Below, piece by piece: positions 1-7,967 of a DNA stretch of 49,188 nt (its first letter is position 1; every line of letters begins with the position of its first letter). The DNA comes from JANRIC01 sp033765345 (GTDB lineage Bacteria > Bacteroidota > Bacteroidia > Cytophagales > Microscillaceae), in contig JANRIC010000170.1 of NCBI GenBank assembly GCA_033765345.1, positions 1-49,188 of the forward strand, in the 5' to 3' direction. Below the pieces are notes generated by a model, which was not told the DNA's origin, ran no database searches, and worked only from the letters and a program-made list of their open reading frames with translations. The translations under genes were made by a program, and so were the position numbers.

Positions 1-210
1 TATATAGTAAATGCACAAGGCTATATAGTAAATGCACAAGGCTATATAGTAAATGCACAAGGCTATATAGTAAATGCACAAGGCTATATAGTAAATGCAC
101 AAGGCTATATAGTAAATGCACAAGGCTATATAGCAAATTAATAAGGCTATATAGTAAATGCACAAGGCTATATAGCAAATCAACAAGGCTATATAGCAAA
201 TCAACAAGGC
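1..210. repeat. 21-bp tandem repeat array (10 units visible, cut by window edge)
   Basis: Ten contiguous 21-bp units start at 1, 22, 43, 64, 85, 106, 127, 148, 169 and 190. Units 1-6 and 8 are identical; units 7, 9 and 10 carry a few substitutions. The period is seven codons. Read on the plus strand from base 1, the common unit gives the heptapeptide YIVNAQG and units 9-10 give YIANQQG. Unit 7 differs from units 9-10 by two C-to-T changes that turn CAA CAA into TAA TAA, and the frame finally closes at TAG (214-216). The minus strand is open through the array but has no ATG. It could be the decayed end of a repetitive coding sequence starting outside the window, or a non-coding minisatellite. 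The array probably continues to the left. Confidence 0.9.
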
Positions 211-284
211 TATTAGCCTGAGGGCTATTGCAGGCAGACAACTGTTGTGAAGAAGAATAAACCTGTTGGGATTTACTTAGTGAG

Positions 285-491
285 TTAGGAAACTCTTTGA
301 ATAGTAGGTACGAGTTGAAAACTCGCACCAGGAGGGGGAACATTGTTTTTGTAGGGTTCAATGGCTGTACCGTGGAATGGTTGTAGCGATGTTCTTGGGT
401 GCTTTGCCCAAAAATCATAAAAGGCGTTTTTCAAGTCTTTGGTTTCCTGTATATATTCCAAAAACAGTGCAAGGTCAATTATGACATGCTG
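285..491 (-). pseudogene. Orphan reading-frame fragment, unknown protein C-terminus
   Basis: A minus-strand frame with protein-like composition runs for about 68 codons to a TAA at 287-285. It contains stretches such as FLEYIQETKDLKNAFYDFW and, further on, HGTAIEPYKNN. It has no ATG and opens directly after an in-frame stop, so it looks like the C-terminal remnant of a larger gene or a small gene with an unusual start. I do not recognise the family. It sits between the 21-bp array and the stop of the OLD-type ATPase, in the same orientation. The rest of 211-512 shows nothing else I can name. Confidence 0.3.
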
Positions 492-512
492 TTAATAGGG
501 TTTTAATTCCAT

Positions 513-2078
513 TTACTTTCTGCTTTGCCAATTTCTAATTTGTTGTTCCAATTCATCAGAAAATATCTTAATCTCCCCTTTTTGCGTTTTCGTTTCTTCT
601 CTGCTTATAATTCGGATAATATCACTGGTATTCCTCTTTAACTGTTCGCAAAAAGAAAAGAATTTGTTTTTTGAGATATTCGTTTTTTTGTCAGCTGCAT
701 TATCAAACAGTTGATCTTGTTGAGTTATTTTCTGAATCAAGTCCGGTTCGGAAATCCCAAATAATGAAGCATATTTTGCAGTTTCATTTTTAATGACACT
801 CCAAGCCCAAGTTTCAGGTATATCTACACCAGGTAAGTTCAATGGATTTATCTGTACTCCTGGTTGTACTTTTGTAGCTGCTTCTTTTAGCTTACTATTC
901 AAGTCTTTTGCATCACCATCCAATACAAAGATAAATTCATTTAATTTGCCAAACTTTCCTAAAGCAGTAATATGAGAGGGAAACTCCTCTTTGCCGGTAT
1001 CTCTACCTACAATAATATCATCATGGACTAAGTTTAATTTTGGGTTTATGTAATCTAAAACACCTAAGACAAAATTTTCTCCTATTTCATCTTCACACAA
1101 TAAACTAAGCTTTTCGGTAGATTGGCCGTAAAGTGCTTTTTGTATAATTTCTTTGTAAGCTGGTTTTTCAATTACGTTATCTATTGTTCTTTCCAAAAAT
1201 ATTCTTGCTTCGGGAGGTACAGCGTCTAATATTACAGGGCTATGGCTGGTAACAATAATTTGTAAATCATTTCTTAATGCAATTCTTTGTAGCTCCAACA
1301 TCAGTTGTTGCTGGGTAAAAGGATGTAACCCTGCTTCAATCTCATCTATTAAAATCAATGCATTTTTTAAGTTAGAGATATCCTTTGATATTCTTAAAAT
1401 TGCCCTTTCACCAGCAGACATGTGAAACTCAGAATAGCTGGTGCTTTCAACATCCCCTCTATTTATAAACAACAAATCTCTGCTCTCTTTTTTAATTAGA
1501 GATACTTGCGAATATTGAATAGGTAGAATCCTTTGAGCAAAAGCCAATAAGTCAGATGTGATAGTTTCAACTTCTAATTTAGGGCTGTTGGATATTTGAA
1601 GTACCGCTCTCACTTCTGAAGGGCTTGTTAAGTTGGCTAATGTCCTTAAATAAACATCGTTTATGGGTTGTTTGCTATTCTTTTGCCCCATATAACTTTT
1701 GTTCCATGATTTCCCTTTTGCCCAACGCATAGAAAGTTTTTTCTTTTGAATGGAGTAATAAAATTCAAAAGAGGTTTCAACCTGCTTATCAGAAAAGGAA
1801 TTTGTTTTTGATGAATAAAGGTTAGGAAAAAGAGAGGCAGGGGTGTAATTTCTAGGATTTGCATTTTGGGGTTCATAAGCACAAGCACAAGTAAATAACA
1901 CGGTTGATTTACCGCTTGCATTAGGACCCGCAATTACTGTTACCGGGTAATTAAAAGTGACACTCAAGTCTTTTATACCACGTAATTGTTTGATATTAAT
2001 TTGATCAAGGTAGTTGTTATACAGTCTTTTTTTAACTCTAAGCTGATCCCATATTTGTGTAAACATTCTATTTTCCAT
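513..2078 (-). CDS. AAA ATPase with TOPRIM-like C-terminus (OLD family nuclease-like)
   Basis: Predicted ATP-driven nuclease of the OLD (overcoming lysogenization defect) type. Near residues 51-59 there is a Walker A motif, GPNASGKST. It is followed by an ABC-like signature (MSAGERAILRI), a Walker B (ALILIDEIEAGLHP) and a switch-histidine motif (IVTSHSP). The C-terminal third has TOPRIM-like acidic motifs: LCEDEIGENF, then FVLDGDAKD. An ATG at 2078 is preferred over a TTG three codons upstream. It lies 18-19 bp downstream of the stop of the putative methyltransferase tail (2097-2321), in the same orientation as the Cys-rich gene above it, so the three probably form one transcript. OLD proteins are known both as stand-alone and as multi-gene anti-phage factors. 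A defence role here is inference from that and the accessory context. Confidence 0.75.
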   Translation of the reverse strand: MENRMFTQIWDQLRVKKRLYNNYLDQINIKQLRGIKDLSVTFNYPVTVIAGPNASGKSTVLFTCACAYEPQNANPRNYTPASLFPNLYSSKTNSFSDKQVETSFEFYYSIQKKKLSMRWAKGKSWNKSYMGQKNSKQPINDVYLRTLANLTSPSEVRAVLQISNSPKLEVETITSDLLAFAQRILPIQYSQVSLIKKESRDLLFINRGDVESTSYSEFHMSAGERAILRISKDISNLKNALILIDEIEAGLHPFTQQQLMLELQRIALRNDLQIIVTSHSPVILDAVPPEARIFLERTIDNVIEKPAYKEIIQKALYGQSTEKLSLLCEDEIGENFVLGVLDYINPKLNLVHDDIIVGRDTGKEEFPSHITALGKFGKLNEFIFVLDGDAKDLNSKLKEAATKVQPGVQINPLNLPGVDIPETWAWSVIKNETAKYASLFGISEPDLIQKITQQDQLFDNAADKKTNISKNKFFSFCEQLKRNTSDIIRIISREETKTQKGEIKIFSDELEQQIRNWQSRK

Positions 2079-2096
2079 AAGTAGCAAATTTATCTT

Positions 2097-2321
2097 TTAA
2101 AATCTTGTTATATCCCGTGGGATTTTCTTAAAAATGATGTTGTGCTTGGTTATAAACTCCCTGGTAAGCAAACAATTGTCAGCATAGATTACATAAGCTA
2201 CGGCTTTGGTTTTCATGGTAGCCAAAAAAGCATGGTCTAAGGTCGTTACTTCGTCTACTTCGTAATGGAAATAATAAGCCGTGTCGTTGTGTGGTGCTGC
2301 CCTTCCTGCTGTCTGTCTCAT
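2097..2321 (-). pseudogene. Probable C-terminal remnant of an adenine DNA methyltransferase
   Basis: This 74-codon frame ends in AYVIYADNCLL... NIIFKKIPRDITRF. From memory this resembles the extreme C-terminus of type III (Mod-like) adenine-specific DNA methyltransferases; none of the catalytic motifs (FxGxG, DPPY) are present. Its ATG overlaps the TGA of the upstream 338-codon gene in an ATGA arrangement (2321-2318), which suggests translational coupling. It may be a real small protein that reused the tail of a lost methyltransferase, or simply debris with a chance start. The reading ...HNDTAYYFHYE at the N-terminal side also looks like interior methyltransferase sequence, which favours truncation. 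Confidence 0.4.
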
Positions 2322-3334
2322 CTTATTTTGTCTTGAAGGAATTTAAAAGTAACCTCAATTATATTTTCCTTTGTGTATGTTAGTATATGAAAATCACTGT
2401 CTCCAACAAGTGTTTTTAAATATTCTTGTGTCGTCTGACTTGGTGGATAGACGCCAAAACGCTTTAGCCAAAGTTTTGCAAAGAAGTCTGCATAAGAATT
2501 GATTAATTGCTTAGCATTTTTCGCAGCAAAAAGGTTTAGAAACTGTTTTCGTTTGTCATTAGAAAATATGTTGAACAGAAACTTTTGCTCTTTGCAGTTG
2601 ATTAACTCTTTGAAATTTTCGCTGTTGTTCAAGCCGTAAAAGTCAAAATACCTTATAGCATCTTCATTTTCATAAAACTGAATTACAAAGTCGTTGAAGA
2701 AAATCAAATTTGGATTTGTGTCACTGGAATACCCTACATTATTTGTTGTGTATTCTTGTTCGTCACCAACTGTCTCAAGATAGGTAACAGAAATTGGAAA
2801 ATGGTTTAGGTCGCTGACGTTAATTGATTTGAAGTTAAGGATAATTTGTCTAAGATTTTCTGATATGTCCTCTGAAACTTTTAGAGTGTCATCACAAATG
2901 GATGTTCTCCAAACTTGCAAATAGAAAAACAACCTGATATACTTTACAGCATCAAAAGCTATTTTCTCTGTCTCAGATAAATTTGCATTGCGAAAATTGG
3001 GAAGAGTTTCAGCAATGAACTTACTCTCTATTTCAGTAAAGTAGCTTTCACAAACACTACAAAATACATAGTCAACTGAAAATGGGATTGCTTTTGCCCT
3101 CTCTATTTCGTCATCTGAAACCTGTCTGCCTAAATATGCTTCAAGTTTGTCAACAGAAGTGCCACGTTGAAAATTGAATTCAACAAATGCGTTGTCATTG
3201 GCTAAGTCAAAGTAGAACCCTTTTTCTCGTTCCTTGCTGCCATCAAGGTTTAAGCAACTACGAATAATTCCGTCAGTCAAAAAGTGAGTGTTCTTTTTGT
3301 TGGCTTCTCTTTCCTTACATAATACACAAGTCAT
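2318..3334 (-). CDS. Cys-rich protein with two CxxC motifs, unknown function (HNH-like N-terminus)
   Basis: 338 residues, ATG start. The N-terminus carries CVLC at residues 3-6 followed by a His (THFLTDGII) about 12 residues on. A second pair, CSVC, lies near residue 91. This spacing suggests one zinc site built from two knuckles, as in HNH-like or zinc-ribbon proteins, but I see no convincing HNH catalytic triad. The rest is acidic and aromatic-rich, with no membrane segment or signal peptide. Its TGA overlaps the ATG of the next small frame, and the OLD-type ATPase follows 250 bp further, so it is likely the first gene of that unit. I do not recognise a named family. A role as nuclease or sensor partner of the ATPase is only a guess from neighbourhood. 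Confidence 0.6.
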   Translation of the reverse strand: MTCVLCKEREANKKNTHFLTDGIIRSCLNLDGSKEREKGFYFDLANDNAFVEFNFQRGTSVDKLEAYLGRQVSDDEIERAKAIPFSVDYVFCSVCESYFTEIESKFIAETLPNFRNANLSETEKIAFDAVKYIRLFFYLQVWRTSICDDTLKVSEDISENLRQIILNFKSINVSDLNHFPISVTYLETVGDEQEYTTNNVGYSSDTNPNLIFFNDFVIQFYENEDAIRYFDFYGLNNSENFKELINCKEQKFLFNIFSNDKRKQFLNLFAAKNAKQLINSYADFFAKLWLKRFGVYPPSQTTQEYLKTLVGDSDFHILTYTKENIIEVTFKFLQDKIR

Positions 3335-3535
3335 AGTTCTAATTATATGTTTGTCAATGTTTGTTTTTTATTCTGTCTGTTTAATGGTTGCACTGTCGTA
3401 ATTGCAGCCAACATCCCCTCAAAAACAACCCTTGCGTCTATTTCCTGTATTTTTTAACAATAAAACCATTTCACCTCAAATATCCAAATTACAGAAAAAG
3501 GAATTTTTATTGGGTCAAAAACCATCGCTTGGATT

Positions 3536-4306
3536 TTAGTCAGTGAATTCGGGTGTGTGTTTTGATAGTAAATCTATATTTGGAGTTTTTCTTAGTTCCC
3601 AGGTATCGAGGTTGAGTGCCAGGAGATTTCCCATAGTTTCGTATTTTTGGAGGTATTTGGCTTTGCGGTAGTGGTAAACACAGCCATTATCCAGGGTGAT
3701 GATGGGTGATTTTTGGTCGATGCTTGCTTCTATCACAGGAAGCGGCTGAGGTACATGCCCCCGGATGATTATTTTGCCTTGGGTCTGTGCCAAGTCAGGC
3801 TCAAATTCTCTGAGCCAAAGCATACTTTTAACATCTTCAAAGGGTTTTTCTTTCTTAAAATCAAAACCGCCGTGTACCAGAAAGAAGTTGTCCAATTCAT
3901 AATAATAAGGCAGCTTTCGGATAAAATCCAGGTAGTGAGGACGAATCATGTCCTGTTCATCTAGGATATTATGGCATTTCTGAAGCCTAAGCAGCCCCTT
4001 ATGAAGTCTGGGAGTATATTCCTGAGAAGAGGCTAATAACAAATCTTCGTGATTTCCTCTTAATGGAAATATTTGATAATGAGCTTCTTGCCAAGCTAAT
4101 ATCAAATCAATCACTGAACCGCTATCCGGGCCGCGATCTATATAATCTCCTAAAAGAAAAAGCTGATCTTCTTTTGAGAGTTTAATCACTTCCTCTACCA
4201 AAAATCGCAGGGTTTGAGGGCAACCGTGTATATCGCCGATTGCCCAGCGAGTACCTTTTTCGGGTTTGGGAATAAAGTAAAAAGGTGTCCACTCGATTTC
4301 TTCCAA
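3536..4306 (-). CDS. Metallophosphoesterase, PP2A/ApaH-like serine/threonine phosphatase
   Basis: A soluble dinuclear-metal phosphatase. The hallmark motifs are in order: GDIHG (24-28), GDYIDRG (53-59), GNHED (84-88), LVHGG (143-147) and IIRGHVPQP further on. These supply the Asp, His and Asn ligands of the metal pair. At 256 residues it matches bacterial PrpA/PrpE-like phosphatases and symmetrical Ap4A hydrolases; the family alone does not separate protein from dinucleotide substrates. The frame has no ATG near the N-terminus, so TTG at 4306 is the likely start. A same-strand methyltransferase gene begins upstream with a 28-bp gap, so the two are probably cotranscribed. The 200 bp downstream (3335-3535) show no gene. 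Confidence 0.88.
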   Translation of the reverse strand: MEEIEWTPFYFIPKPEKGTRWAIGDIHGCPQTLRFLVEEVIKLSKEDQLFLLGDYIDRGPDSGSVIDLILAWQEAHYQIFPLRGNHEDLLLASSQEYTPRLHKGLLRLQKCHNILDEQDMIRPHYLDFIRKLPYYYELDNFFLVHGGFDFKKEKPFEDVKSMLWLREFEPDLAQTQGKIIIRGHVPQPLPVIEASIDQKSPIITLDNGCVYHYRKAKYLQKYETMGNLLALNLDTWELRKTPNIDLLSKHTPEFTD

Positions 4307-4334
4307 AGAATTTTACAGGGATTAAGCTTTTGAT

Positions 4335-5039
4335 TCAAACCTGATAAAGCACCCCGATCCCTCCCCAAAGTCTTTCATCACTGAGAAATTCTTGGTGTTG
4401 ATAATTGGATTTGATTTGATTCCAAAATTTATCTACTTGTTTCCAATTATCGGGTTCGGTGTATTTGGTGTCATGAAAACCGATCAAACCGCCTTGTTTT
4501 ACAAGGGGGGCATACATATCAAAATCTTGTTTAACACCTTGATAAGAGTGGTCTCCGTCGATGAATAAAAAGTCAATTTTTTGACCTTGTAAAATATTTT
4601 CTAACAGGAATAAGGTTTCAGCATTGTGAGAGTCTGCTTGAATCAGGTGAAGCTGTTGTGTGGGTTTACAAAAAGACTCGTAAAAGGGCTTTCTATAACT
4701 CGGATAACCACCGCCGCCTTTTCCTCCGGGCAAATCTATGGAGATAGTCAAGGAATGAGGATCAGATACTTTGATAAATAAAAAAAGAGACCCGCCCATG
4801 TTGGTTCCTATTTCAACAATTACTTTGGGTTTGGCTTGTTCTACGACTTGGGTCAGTGCTTTGATTTCTTCTTTGAGTTGTTTAATCCAAAAGAAGCGTT
4901 CCCATTCGGGGCTGTAGATCAATTCTACTAATTGTTCTGCTTTTAAATTTTGGCTATGTTCTTCAAGCAGAGGAGCATATTTTATAAGTTCTCTTTTAGC
5001 ATTTAATTCGTGAATGCGGTTTTTTAAGAATGTGAGCAT
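4335..5039 (-). CDS. Class I SAM-dependent methyltransferase, CmcI/cephalosporin hydroxylase-like
   Basis: 234 residues, ATG start. A Rossmann methyltransferase glycine motif, VVEIGTNMGGS, binds S-adenosylmethionine. It is followed by the acidic strand TISIDLPGG and the typical FLFIDGDHSYQGVKQDF block, then LIGFHDTKY. The IDGDHSY...GFHD combination is typical of the Methyltransf_24/CmcI group, which includes metal-dependent sugar and antibiotic O-methyltransferases. The substrate cannot be told from sequence. The first 70 residues are helical and basic/acidic with no signal. It probably leads a two-gene unit with the phosphatase downstream. Confidence 0.8.
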   Translation of the reverse strand: MLTFLKNRIHELNAKRELIKYAPLLEEHSQNLKAEQLVELIYSPEWERFFWIKQLKEEIKALTQVVEQAKPKVIVEIGTNMGGSLFLFIKVSDPHSLTISIDLPGGKGGGGYPSYRKPFYESFCKPTQQLHLIQADSHNAETLFLLENILQGQKIDFLFIDGDHSYQGVKQDFDMYAPLVKQGGLIGFHDTKYTEPDNWKQVDKFWNQIKSNYQHQEFLSDERLWGGIGVLYQV

Positions 5040-5117
5040 TGTGTGAAATTTGAGTGAATAATCAAAATAAGAATTAGCAAAAAAAATAATCTGTTTTTGC
5101 AGGGCAAGATTATAAGA

Positions 5118-5160
5118 AAAGGTATTTTCCGAAATTGGGAGAATTACGGAAAATACCTGA
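5118..5160 (-). terminator. Rho-independent terminator after the DUF4836 gene
   Basis: A perfect 12-bp inverted repeat (5120-5131 with 5147-5158, loop 15 nt) lies just downstream of the DUF4836 stop. Read on the minus strand it is followed by a T-rich tract (TTTTCTT), as expected for a terminator. Confidence 0.65.
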
Positions 5161-5194
5161 AATATAAAAAAATAAGGTGTAACTTCATGGTGTA

Positions 5195-6778
5195 CTAATC
5201 CATAGAATCTACCCCACTGTAGTAGTTGGGGTCGAGTCTTAATTTGGTTTGGAATACAATCTCTTTGAGTACTTCCAACATGGCAAGTAAAGAGTTGGCA
5301 TTTTTATCTTTGAATAAAATAATGGATTCTCCTCCGGTTTGGGCATTCGGTACAGAAAACGTCACTTTGGCTTTATCGATGAGTAAGTTTTCATTTTTAA
5401 GAAGATTTCGGGTTATTTCGGTGATTAGGTCTTGTCCTTTGACGGTTTTTTCCGAAATGGACTCATTGGCATATAGCATAAACCAATTATTGGTGCTCAT
5501 ACTCAGGATATTTTCATCCTGAAGTTTGATTCCTTCTAAAAAATCATCTTTGATAGATTCGTTTTTGGTAAAAAAGACCATACTGTCTTTTTTCATAATA
5601 AAGATTTCACCGAAAAACTCCTGATAGCCGTCTTTCTGCTCGAGGATGCCCGTCTCGGTGAGTACCTGAATGAGTGAATCATAAACAGCTTCATTTTTGA
5701 TTCCGGCACCCATTACCAAGTCTGAGAGTGTTTTTTTATCTTTAAAGGCAGTGGCAGAGTCACTTTTATCCAAATCCTGATCCAGATGGCTGAGGTCTTT
5801 GAGTGCGATCACGATATCTCCGCTGATCATTTCAAAAAAATCATCCAGTGAAAGAGTGACGGCATTTGCAAGGTTACTGCATTTTTCTGTAAGAGAAAGA
5901 TCAGCCAGAAGTTGTTTAAACCCATCGGATTTAAGGCTCATCCCCAACAATACGGCAGGGTCTTGTAGGGGAACGTGTTCAATAAGCTTTCGGTCAATAG
6001 GACGCGAAAGAATATCAGCATAGCGTTGATAAAGGGTATCATTGGCAAAATATTTCGTACGAGTAGTGATTTGCCCTTCATCAAAATTAGCGTGGAGATG
6101 CAAATAATTTTGATCAAGATTTACATTTTGGGCAAACGTATTAAAAAGCGAAGATTTACCCAGATCGTTCATATTTACCCAAAGAGACACATCATAATAA
6201 CTATTCAGTGCTTGTCGAAAATTTTCATTGGTAAAAAGCAGCGAACTATCTCGTGGGTTATCTGCTATTTTAGCAAAAATGTCCGTCAAATGAGATTCAT
6301 TAGGCGATTGACGGGCATCAAGAAGTACCAGCAGATTATTTGACCAGCCCAACAAACTTTTATTTTTGACCAGATACTTGAAGTGTTTTAGCTGCTTGAC
6401 TTCTAAATCGGGGTTCATGGAAGTCACAAACTTTTCAAGGCTTTTGTGATTGCGGATGGCAATGGCAATCGCTACATAATTATCTTCATACTGCGTTAGG
6501 TCGCCGTATATATATGCTCGCCCACTGGCTAAGAAATTGGTTCGGGGTGTGGAGTCGGCTTCGAGATCTATGGAAAACTCTTCTCGCATTACATCTTTCC
6601 AATTGGGAATCTGATAAGTAGCGCGAAGAATATTGGCTCTGGCGGCAAACATGACATCTTTGGGGATAGAACGTGCCGATGGTGAAATCTTTACACAGGC
6701 TGTTAATCCAAGAACAAAAAATAAACCGTAAGTTATAATATATAACCCATGGTTAGCCAATGATTTTGTTGTGTCCAT
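5195..6778 (-). CDS. DUF4836 family lipoprotein
   Basis: About 527 residues from the ATG at 6778; a TTG 21 codons upstream is possible but unneeded. The N-terminus is a lipoprotein signal with a hydrophobic core and a GLTAC lipobox, Cys about residue 28. So the mature protein should be lipid-anchored in the cell envelope. The region after the Cys, with SIPKDVMFAARANI, matches the opening of the Bacteroidota DUF4836 family ('IPKDA..V..VN'), and the length also fits. Two repeats of roughly 200 residues with LGMSLKSDGF... and SGDIVIALKDL are typical of that family. Molecular function is unknown. It stands alone, with its own terminator downstream. Confidence 0.75.
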   Translation of the reverse strand: MDTTKSLANHGLYIITYGLFFVLGLTACVKISPSARSIPKDVMFAARANILRATYQIPNWKDVMREEFSIDLEADSTPRTNFLASGRAYIYGDLTQYEDNYVAIAIAIRNHKSLEKFVTSMNPDLEVKQLKHFKYLVKNKSLLGWSNNLLVLLDARQSPNESHLTDIFAKIADNPRDSSLLFTNENFRQALNSYYDVSLWVNMNDLGKSSLFNTFAQNVNLDQNYLHLHANFDEGQITTRTKYFANDTLYQRYADILSRPIDRKLIEHVPLQDPAVLLGMSLKSDGFKQLLADLSLTEKCSNLANAVTLSLDDFFEMISGDIVIALKDLSHLDQDLDKSDSATAFKDKKTLSDLVMGAGIKNEAVYDSLIQVLTETGILEQKDGYQEFFGEIFIMKKDSMVFFTKNESIKDDFLEGIKLQDENILSMSTNNWFMLYANESISEKTVKGQDLITEITRNLLKNENLLIDKAKVTFSVPNAQTGGESIILFKDKNANSLLAMLEVLKEIVFQTKLRLDPNYYSGVDSMD

Positions 6779-6932
6779 TTCAATTAGCTGAAATATTTTT
6801 ATGGTTGCGCCGACTTTGTAAATATAGAAAAAATCGTACAATTACTAAAATAATCCGAAAATTTTTACCCATTGAAATCGACAAGTGTCCGATATTATCC
6901 CATGAATGAATGGTGTAAAATACTACCTGAAT

Positions 6933-7808
6933 TTATTTATGGCTATTGTACCCTTTTTCGAAGATATTATTGTCCAATTGGCAATCTACAAGCTTGACGG
7001 CATTCCCAGAACGGCAAAAATACTGACAATAATTATCCTCAATGGTACATTTGGTGAGGGTTAGTATAGGATCGTGCATGCCTAAGGTCAAAGGAGCATT
7101 AAACAAAGCATAAATATTATGCGGCGAACCGTCACCACTGCGATTTAAGTCAATCAGGCAGTTGCTGAGTGTGATTTTTTCGGAGTCAAAGATATTGATC
7201 AGGTCAAACTGCCGATTATCGGTAAAGCGGCAATTGATAAAGTCAATTTGGGAAGAATTACGTATCGTAAGGATTCCTTGTGTGCAACCTCTGATCGTGA
7301 CATTGTCAAAGCGGCTCTCTGTGCAGTTATTAAGCAGCAATCCTTCCGTTCCGCTACCAAATAAAACGGTATTGGTTAGGATGATTTTTTTTGAATTGTG
7401 AAAAGCCAACACTTCTCCTTTGCAAATCCCCTTGCTTGAGCCGTGTCCAGCTTCTATATTATCTATGCTGATGTTATCACAATCAATAAACACCAGAATA
7501 GGGGCATAGCGGCTGTTGGAAATAATTTTGCTTTTTCGCTCGGAAGCACCTTCTATGCGTAGGTTACTGACCCCTTTGATTTCTACCCGAAAGCCGTCTT
7601 CAACGGGTTCAAGGTTTACGTGGGGGTTAGAGATATTGATGTTGAGATTGGATAATATAAATTTATTTGCCTTAAGCTTGATTATTTTATTGGGAGCAAT
7701 GGCCTGGATCAGTTCATTGATATTAGACACATTGACGGTTTTTTGCGCGAATACCTGGGAGAAAAGACCCGTACACGCCCATGTCAGGAATAGTAAATAT
7801 TTTTTCAT
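6933..7808 (-). CDS. Secreted right-handed beta-helix (pectate-lyase-like) protein
   Basis: 291 residues with a signal peptide (MKKYLLFLTW... VFAQ, cleavage near residue 21). The body is a run of about 22-residue coils of the type I.. SNSRYAPILVFIDCDNISIDN and LLNNCTESRFDNVTI, the pattern of a parallel right-handed beta-helix. Several Asn and Cys rungs are visible, as in the pectate lyase/NosD superfamily. No lyase catalytic Arg/Lys cluster is obvious and there is no C-terminal T9SS sorting domain, so a periplasmic or surface binding role is as likely as an enzyme. It is monocistronic on the minus strand, divergent from the transporter gene at 7968. Confidence 0.72.
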   Translation of the reverse strand: MKKYLLFLTWACTGLFSQVFAQKTVNVSNINELIQAIAPNKIIKLKANKFILSNLNINISNPHVNLEPVEDGFRVEIKGVSNLRIEGASERKSKIISNSRYAPILVFIDCDNISIDNIEAGHGSSKGICKGEVLAFHNSKKIILTNTVLFGSGTEGLLLNNCTESRFDNVTIRGCTQGILTIRNSSQIDFINCRFTDNRQFDLINIFDSEKITLSNCLIDLNRSGDGSPHNIYALFNAPLTLGMHDPILTLTKCTIEDNYCQYFCRSGNAVKLVDCQLDNNIFEKGYNSHK

Positions 7809-7967
7809 AAAAAATTTTTACAAAGGTTTAAACAATTATCGTTCCGGGAAAATCATACTAAAATGACCCTAAAATTAATCTATTTTATGGAAATATGGCA
7901 ATATCAGCATCATTGTAAAATTTTTTTGGCTTTTTTGCCAGGCGCAAAATTTAGCAAAGCCTGTTTT

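Noticed and set aside
1..210. CRISPR array
   Set aside because: The units are directly contiguous 21-mers with no variable spacers, and no cas gene is visible.
1..276. Minus-strand coding sequence through the 21-bp array
   Set aside because: The frame is open but has no ATG and gives a low-complexity product; only the repeat itself is supported.
7863..7967. N-terminal extension of the EamA transporter
   Set aside because: The extra 35 residues are not part of the ten-helix layout, and an ATG at 7968 gives the normal length.
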